Shown piece by piece: positions 5,162 through 8,090 of a stretch of 8,090 nucleotides of DNA (the stretch's first letter is position 1; each line of letters starts with the position of its first letter). The position numbers were made by a program, and so were the translations under genes. Origin of the DNA: JAHWKI01 sp035513575 (GTDB taxonomy: Bacteria > Gemmatimonadota > Gemmatimonadetes > Longimicrobiales > RSA9); assembly GCA_035513575.1 (NCBI GenBank), contig DATKBW010000151.1, positions 1 through 8,090 of the forward strand, in the 5' to 3' direction. The notes under the pieces were generated by a model. That model did no database searches. It worked only from the letters and a program-made list of their open reading frames with translations, and was not told where the DNA came from.

Positions 5162-7438
5162 ATGAACGTCCTGATCGTCGAGTCCGGCGCGAAAGCCAAG
5201 ACGCTCCAGTCCTACCTCGGTGACGGCTGGAGCGTGCTGGCCACGGGCGGGCACGTGGAGACGCTGCCGAACGACCGCAAGACGCACGGCAAGGACGCGG
5301 GGAAGGCGTTCTGGCTGAACCGGCCGGGTGAGCTGCCGTCGCCGCCGTGGGTGTGGACGGATCGGGGGCAGGAGGCGGTGCGGAAGATCCTGGAGGAGGC
5401 GGGCGAGGACGCGGAGTTCTGGATCGCGACGGACCCGGATCGGGAGGGCGAGTTCATCGCCTGGTGCCTGGACCGGATCCTCGGGGAGCACGGGCCGACG
5501 CACCGCGTGGCGTTCCAGGAAGTGACGAAGGAGGCGGTGGAGGCGGCGCTGGCGCACCCGCGGGGGGTGGACCACGGGATGGTGGACAGCGCGCTGGTGC
5601 GGAAGTTCCTGGACCGGCTGGTCGGCTACCGGACGTCAAAGATGGCGAACGCGGTGGTGGCCGGTAAGGGCGCGTCGATGGGGCGGGTGCAGACGCCGAC
5701 GCTGGGGTTCGTCGTCGAGCGGGAGCTGGAGCGGGAAGCGCACGTGCCGATCCCGTACTTCGAGGTCCACGCGCTGGCGGCGGGGATCGACCTCGAGGTG
5801 CGCTTCCACGAGCCGGAGGAGGACGACGCGTGGCGGGACGAGGCGGGGAAGGTCCACCCGTCGCGCACGTTCGCGGGCGAGGCCGCGGAGTCGGCGGCGG
5901 CGGCGCTGGCGGCGGCCGGGGAGGTGTCGGTCACGGCGGCGAAGGAGGGGACCCGGCAGCGGCGGCCGGCCGCGCCGCTCTCGACTGACGCGCTGCTACA
6001 GGCGGCGGGGTCGCGGTTCGGCTGGTCGCCGCGGAAGACGTCGGCGCTGGCGTCCATGCTCTACGAGGCCGGCCACATCACCTACATCCGGACCGATTCC
6101 ACGCGGCTGGCCGCGTCCGCGGTGCAGAAGATCCGGGACGTGGTGAAGGGCGCGTTCGGGGAGGACCACCTCGGGCGCGAGACCCGCGCGGCCGCGGCCA
6201 CCGGCCCGGTCCAGGACGCGCACGAGGCGATCCGCCCGACGCGGATGGAGGTCGAGGAGCCGGAGCTCGAGGATGGCGACGCCCGCCGGCTCTACCGCCT
6301 CGTCCGCGGCCACACCCTCGCCAGCCAGATGGCGCCGTCGGTCCGGACCGTCGTCAGCATCGAGGGCGCGTGCGCGGGGCTCGACCGCCCGCTCACGGGG
6401 AGCGTGTCCTGGCGCACGTTCGCGGGGTGGGAAGCGGCGTACGCGGAGTTCATGAGCGACGTCGCCACGTCGCCGCCCGACGCCCCGCTCGAGGCCGGCG
6501 CGGTCTGGACGCTCGACCCGGCGACGGAGGAACGCGACAACCCGCTCCTCATCGAGGACCAGACGCGCCCGCCGGCGCGCCACCGGCCGCACACGCTGAT
6601 CAAGGCGATGAAGGACGCGGGGATCGGCCGGCCGTCCACGTACAGCCGCACCGTCGAGAAGCTGGAGGAGCGGAGCTACGTGACCGTGGAGGACGGGAGC
6701 GTCGTCCCCACGGAACGGGGTCGGACCGTCTGGCTGGAGGCCGCGCCGCTCTACTCGGAGGACGCGGACGAGGACCACGATGCGGTCGAGCTCTTCAGCC
6801 CGGAGTACACCGCGCTGATGGAGGAGCGGCTGGACAGGATCGCGCGCGGGGAGGTCCCGGCGCCGGAGAGCTGGGAGGAGTGGCGCGACCAGATCCGGGA
6901 CCTGCACGCGCTCGCGCAGGAGCGGAAGAAGGCCGGCCGCATCCTGCCCGGCCAGCGGCAGATGCTGGAGCGGCTGCTGGCCAACGCGCCGGGCCGGGAG
7001 GAGGACGCGCGGCGGGTGGCGGCCGGGGAGCTCTCGCACGAGGAGGCGCGCGAGCTGATCACCGAGCTCAAGGAGGAGGGCGTGCAGCCCGCGCCCACGG
7101 AAGGGCAGATGAGCTACATGTGGGAGCTCGTCGCTGACCTGGGGCTCTCGCCGGACGAGCTGGAGGCGCTCACGGGCGTGCGGAGCCCGGACGAGGTCGA
7201 GAACAGCGTCCAGGCCAGCGCCGCGCTCGACGAGCTGCGCCGGGTCTACGAGGAGCGGCGCCCGCCGAGCGCCAAGCAGCGCCGGTTCATCGACGACCTG
7301 CTGAAGCAGACGGGGGTCTCGGAGGAGGAGGCCGCGGCGATGGTGGGCGTCGCGTCGCTGGACGAGCTCACGGGCGGGAGCGAGGGGACGGCGAGCGCGC
7401 TGATCGATCAGCTGCAGGAGATGGGGGGGAAGGGGTAG
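5162..7438 (+). CDS. topA: Type IA DNA topoisomerase without zinc fingers
   Basis: A 758-residue enzyme that relaxes negatively supercoiled DNA by cutting one strand and holding its 5' end on tyrosine. The Toprim domain opens with VLIVESGAKAKTL (Glu7) and has DPDREGE (91-97), giving the acidic triad that binds Mg. RKFLDRLVGY and GRVQTPTL are standard family motifs. ITYIRTDSTRL holds the catalytic Tyr308 and Arg310. QDAHEAIRPT and AGIGRPSTYS complete the core, which ends near residue 590. The region between Glu7 and DPDREGE is short and differs from ordinary TopA (GHVETLPN, then a Trp-rich stretch), and the usual SPAKAKT is SGAKAKT. There are no CxxC zinc ribbons; the tail (596-754) holds three degenerate helical repeats instead. 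It may be an auxiliary topoisomerase beside a standard one. The ATG at 5162 is fixed by the Toprim strand starting at residue 2. No Shine-Dalgarno sequence is visible. Confidence 0.93.
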   Translation: MNVLIVESGAKAKTLQSYLGDGWSVLATGGHVETLPNDRKTHGKDAGKAFWLNRPGELPSPPWVWTDRGQEAVRKILEEAGEDAEFWIATDPDREGEFIAWCLDRILGEHGPTHRVAFQEVTKEAVEAALAHPRGVDHGMVDSALVRKFLDRLVGYRTSKMANAVVAGKGASMGRVQTPTLGFVVERELEREAHVPIPYFEVHALAAGIDLEVRFHEPEEDDAWRDEAGKVHPSRTFAGEAAESAAAALAAAGEVSVTAAKEGTRQRRPAAPLSTDALLQAAGSRFGWSPRKTSALASMLYEAGHITYIRTDSTRLAASAVQKIRDVVKGAFGEDHLGRETRAAAATGPVQDAHEAIRPTRMEVEEPELEDGDARRLYRLVRGHTLASQMAPSVRTVVSIEGACAGLDRPLTGSVSWRTFAGWEAAYAEFMSDVATSPPDAPLEAGAVWTLDPATEERDNPLLIEDQTRPPARHRPHTLIKAMKDAGIGRPSTYSRTVEKLEERSYVTVEDGSVVPTERGRTVWLEAAPLYSEDADEDHDAVELFSPEYTALMEERLDRIARGEVPAPESWEEWRDQIRDLHALAQERKKAGRILPGQRQMLERLLANAPGREEDARRVAAGELSHEEARELITELKEEGVQPAPTEGQMSYMWELVADLGLSPDELEALTGVRSPDEVENSVQASAALDELRRVYEERRPPSAKQRRFIDDLLKQTGVSEEEAAAMVGVASLDELTGGSEGTASALIDQLQEMGGKG
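6947..7423 (+). repeat. Three degenerate C-terminal protein repeats in the topoisomerase
   Basis: Copy A is residues 596-640 (PGQRQMLERLL ... LSHEEARELITELKEEG). Copy B is 645-697 (PTEGQMSYMWEL ... ASAALDELRRV). Copy C is 702-754 (PSAKQRRFIDDL ... TASALIDQLQEM). Each has Pro and a Gln opening a helix, a Leu-rich first helix, and a closing helix of the form A-x-x-L/I-x-x-L; B and C also share G-V-x-S-x-D-E (672-678 and 729-735). The pattern recalls the short Gln-helix / EAS-helix units seen at the ends of some DNA-metabolism proteins and DUF3072-like domains; that comparison is from memory. A DNA-binding role replacing zinc ribbons is inference. Confidence 0.65.
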
Positions 7439-7447
7439 GGGTACAAC

Positions 7448-7480
7448 GCGGGATCGGCGGCATCGTCACCGCCGACCCGC
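7448..7480. terminator. Hairpin between the convergent topoisomerase and CHRD genes
   Basis: GCGGG-a-TCGGCGG (7448-7460) pairs with CCGCCGA-CCCGC (7469-7480): 12 base pairs with one bulged A and an 8-nt loop. It begins 10 nt after the topoisomerase stop and ends 34 nt before the CHRD stop, so it can serve both genes. There is no T run. A weaker stem, GCTGAC (7491-7496) with GTCAGC (7513-7518), overlaps the CHRD stop and could add to termination on the minus strand. Confidence 0.6.
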
Positions 7481-7513
7481 GCCATTGCCGGCTGACCCAG
7501 CCGTAGGCCGGCG

Positions 7514-8080
7514 TCAGCGGATCTGGCCGCGGATCTCGCCGCCGAGGTTCGCCGTCGTGTGGACGTTGACGTAGGCGCCGCCCGTCCGCATGCGGTCCAC
7601 GAGCTGCTCCATCGTCGTCACCTCGTCGAAGCCGGTCAGGTCATCGGCGGTGATCACGCCGGTCGCGAGGACACCCTGGATGCGGCCCTCGATGAGCACG
7701 GGCGGCGGGCCATCCTCCGGGTACAGCCACGCGATCACCCCACGATTGACACCGGCGGGCCCCAGGTGGATGTGCGCCATGAGGACGTCTTCGATGTTCG
7801 CGACGATGAGCCGGTAGGACAGCTCGCTGCCGTCGCCGGACAGGCGGAACGTCGCCTGGCCCTGCGCCCGCGTGTCGACCGCGGGCACCTCCTCGGCGCC
7901 GGTCAGGTGGGCGATGAACTGGTTGCTCTCGGCCGTCGGGGCGGGGCCACCGCGCGCCTCCGGGAGCGTGCCGGGCGCGAGGAGCGCGTCGGGGTCGGGC
8001 GTGCCGGCGTCGCCGCAGGCGATGAACAGGGCGGCGAGCGGCAGGAGAGCGAACGTGGTGGAACGGTGTGAGCCGCGCAT
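7514..8080 (-). CDS. CHRD-domain lipoprotein
   Basis: A 188-residue exported protein. A short basic start and hydrophobic stretch (about 9-21) end in LFIAC, a lipobox with Cys22 as the lipidated residue; Gly23 after it does not signal inner-membrane retention by the E. coli rule, so an outer-membrane or surface position is likely. A Pro/Ala/Gly-rich linker (25-51) leads to a CHRD domain (about 54-188), the fold first seen in chordin. Its signatures are FIAHLTGAEEVPAV (55-68), GQATFRLS (74-81), AHIHLGPAG (102-110), and the closing YVNVHTTANLGGEIRGQI (170-187). Bacterial CHRD proteins are exported, often lipid-anchored, with mostly unknown roles; the conserved His residues may bind metal. The ATG at 8080 is supported by an ideal ribosome site 5 nt upstream. 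The promoter is outside the window. Confidence 0.93.
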   Translation of the reverse strand: MRGSHRSTTFALLPLAALFIACGDAGTPDPDALLAPGTLPEARGGPAPTAESNQFIAHLTGAEEVPAVDTRAQGQATFRLSGDGSELSYRLIVANIEDVLMAHIHLGPAGVNRGVIAWLYPEDGPPPVLIEGRIQGVLATGVITADDLTGFDEVTTMEQLVDRMRTGGAYVNVHTTANLGGEIRGQIR

Positions 8081-8090
8081 GGTGACCTCC
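8081..8090 (-). promoter_or_regulatory. Ribosome binding site of the CHRD gene
   Basis: On the minus strand the sequence is GGAGGTCACC directly before the ATG; GGAGG is a near-perfect anti-16S match with 5 nt spacing. It contrasts with the TerB-like and topoisomerase genes, which lack one, and shows that this genome does use Shine-Dalgarno starts. Confidence 0.8.

Noticed and set aside
5996..7039. Minus-strand ORF of 347 codons opposite the topoisomerase
   Set aside because: Arg/Leu/Pro-rich shadow of the topoisomerase reading frame, no start signal or domain.
7559..8071. Plus-strand ORF of 170 codons over the CHRD gene
   Set aside because: Arg/Gly/Val-rich mirror of the CHRD lipoprotein, which has a lipobox, domain motifs and an ideal ribosome site.
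1..8090. CRISPR array, tRNA/rRNA, insertion sequence, attachment site or defence cluster
   Set aside because: No spaced direct repeats, no tRNA-like cloverleaf ends, no transposase or integrase motif and no nuclease/ATPase pair were found on either strand.

Overview
The window is a very GC-rich bacterial chromosome segment (roughly 70 % GC by eye) with five protein-coding loci plus one small unknown gene. A CreD-type inner-membrane protein, a Sec-exported Ntn-hydrolase acylase and a lipoprotein with a CHRD domain point to a Gram-negative-type envelope. The mixture is what one meets in environmental high-GC phyla such as Gemmatimonadota. That placement is an impression and cannot be proven from the window. 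No tRNA, rRNA, insertion sequence, CRISPR array or integrase is visible.

Layout: (1) 6-1400 (+) creD-like membrane protein. Its stop is followed by a 12+5 bp hairpin (1407-1452) that probably ends transcription from both sides. (2) 1464-1664 (-) a 66-residue protein of unknown family with a good Shine-Dalgarno sequence and a promoter-like pair at 1770-1798. (3) 1665-2022, a divergent intergenic region with a 14-bp perfect palindrome, a looser dyad and an acylase promoter candidate. (4) 2023-4496 (+) a penicillin acylase family (S45) precursor with all catalytic landmarks but a one-base frameshift near 3238, so it reads as broken. (5) 4543-5013 (+) a TerB-like protein. (6) 5162-7438 (+) a type IA DNA topoisomerase without zinc fingers, carrying three degenerate C-terminal helical repeats. 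(7) 7514-8080 (-) a CHRD-domain lipoprotein, convergent with the topoisomerase.

The genes do not form an obvious single pathway. Acylase, TerB-like and topoisomerase genes are co-directional, but each has its own promoter-like sequence. TerB-like and topoisomerase genes lack a usable Shine-Dalgarno sequence and have -10-like hexamers ending exactly 6 nt before their ATG, which would fit leaderless transcripts. The long antisense and alternate-frame ORFs are products of GC-rich codon use and are not annotated.

The most interesting items are the topoisomerase C-terminal repeat array replacing zinc ribbons, the acylase frameshift in a G run, and the possible leaderless promoters. Otherwise this looks like an ordinary chromosomal region and I do not see a dedicated new multi-gene system.
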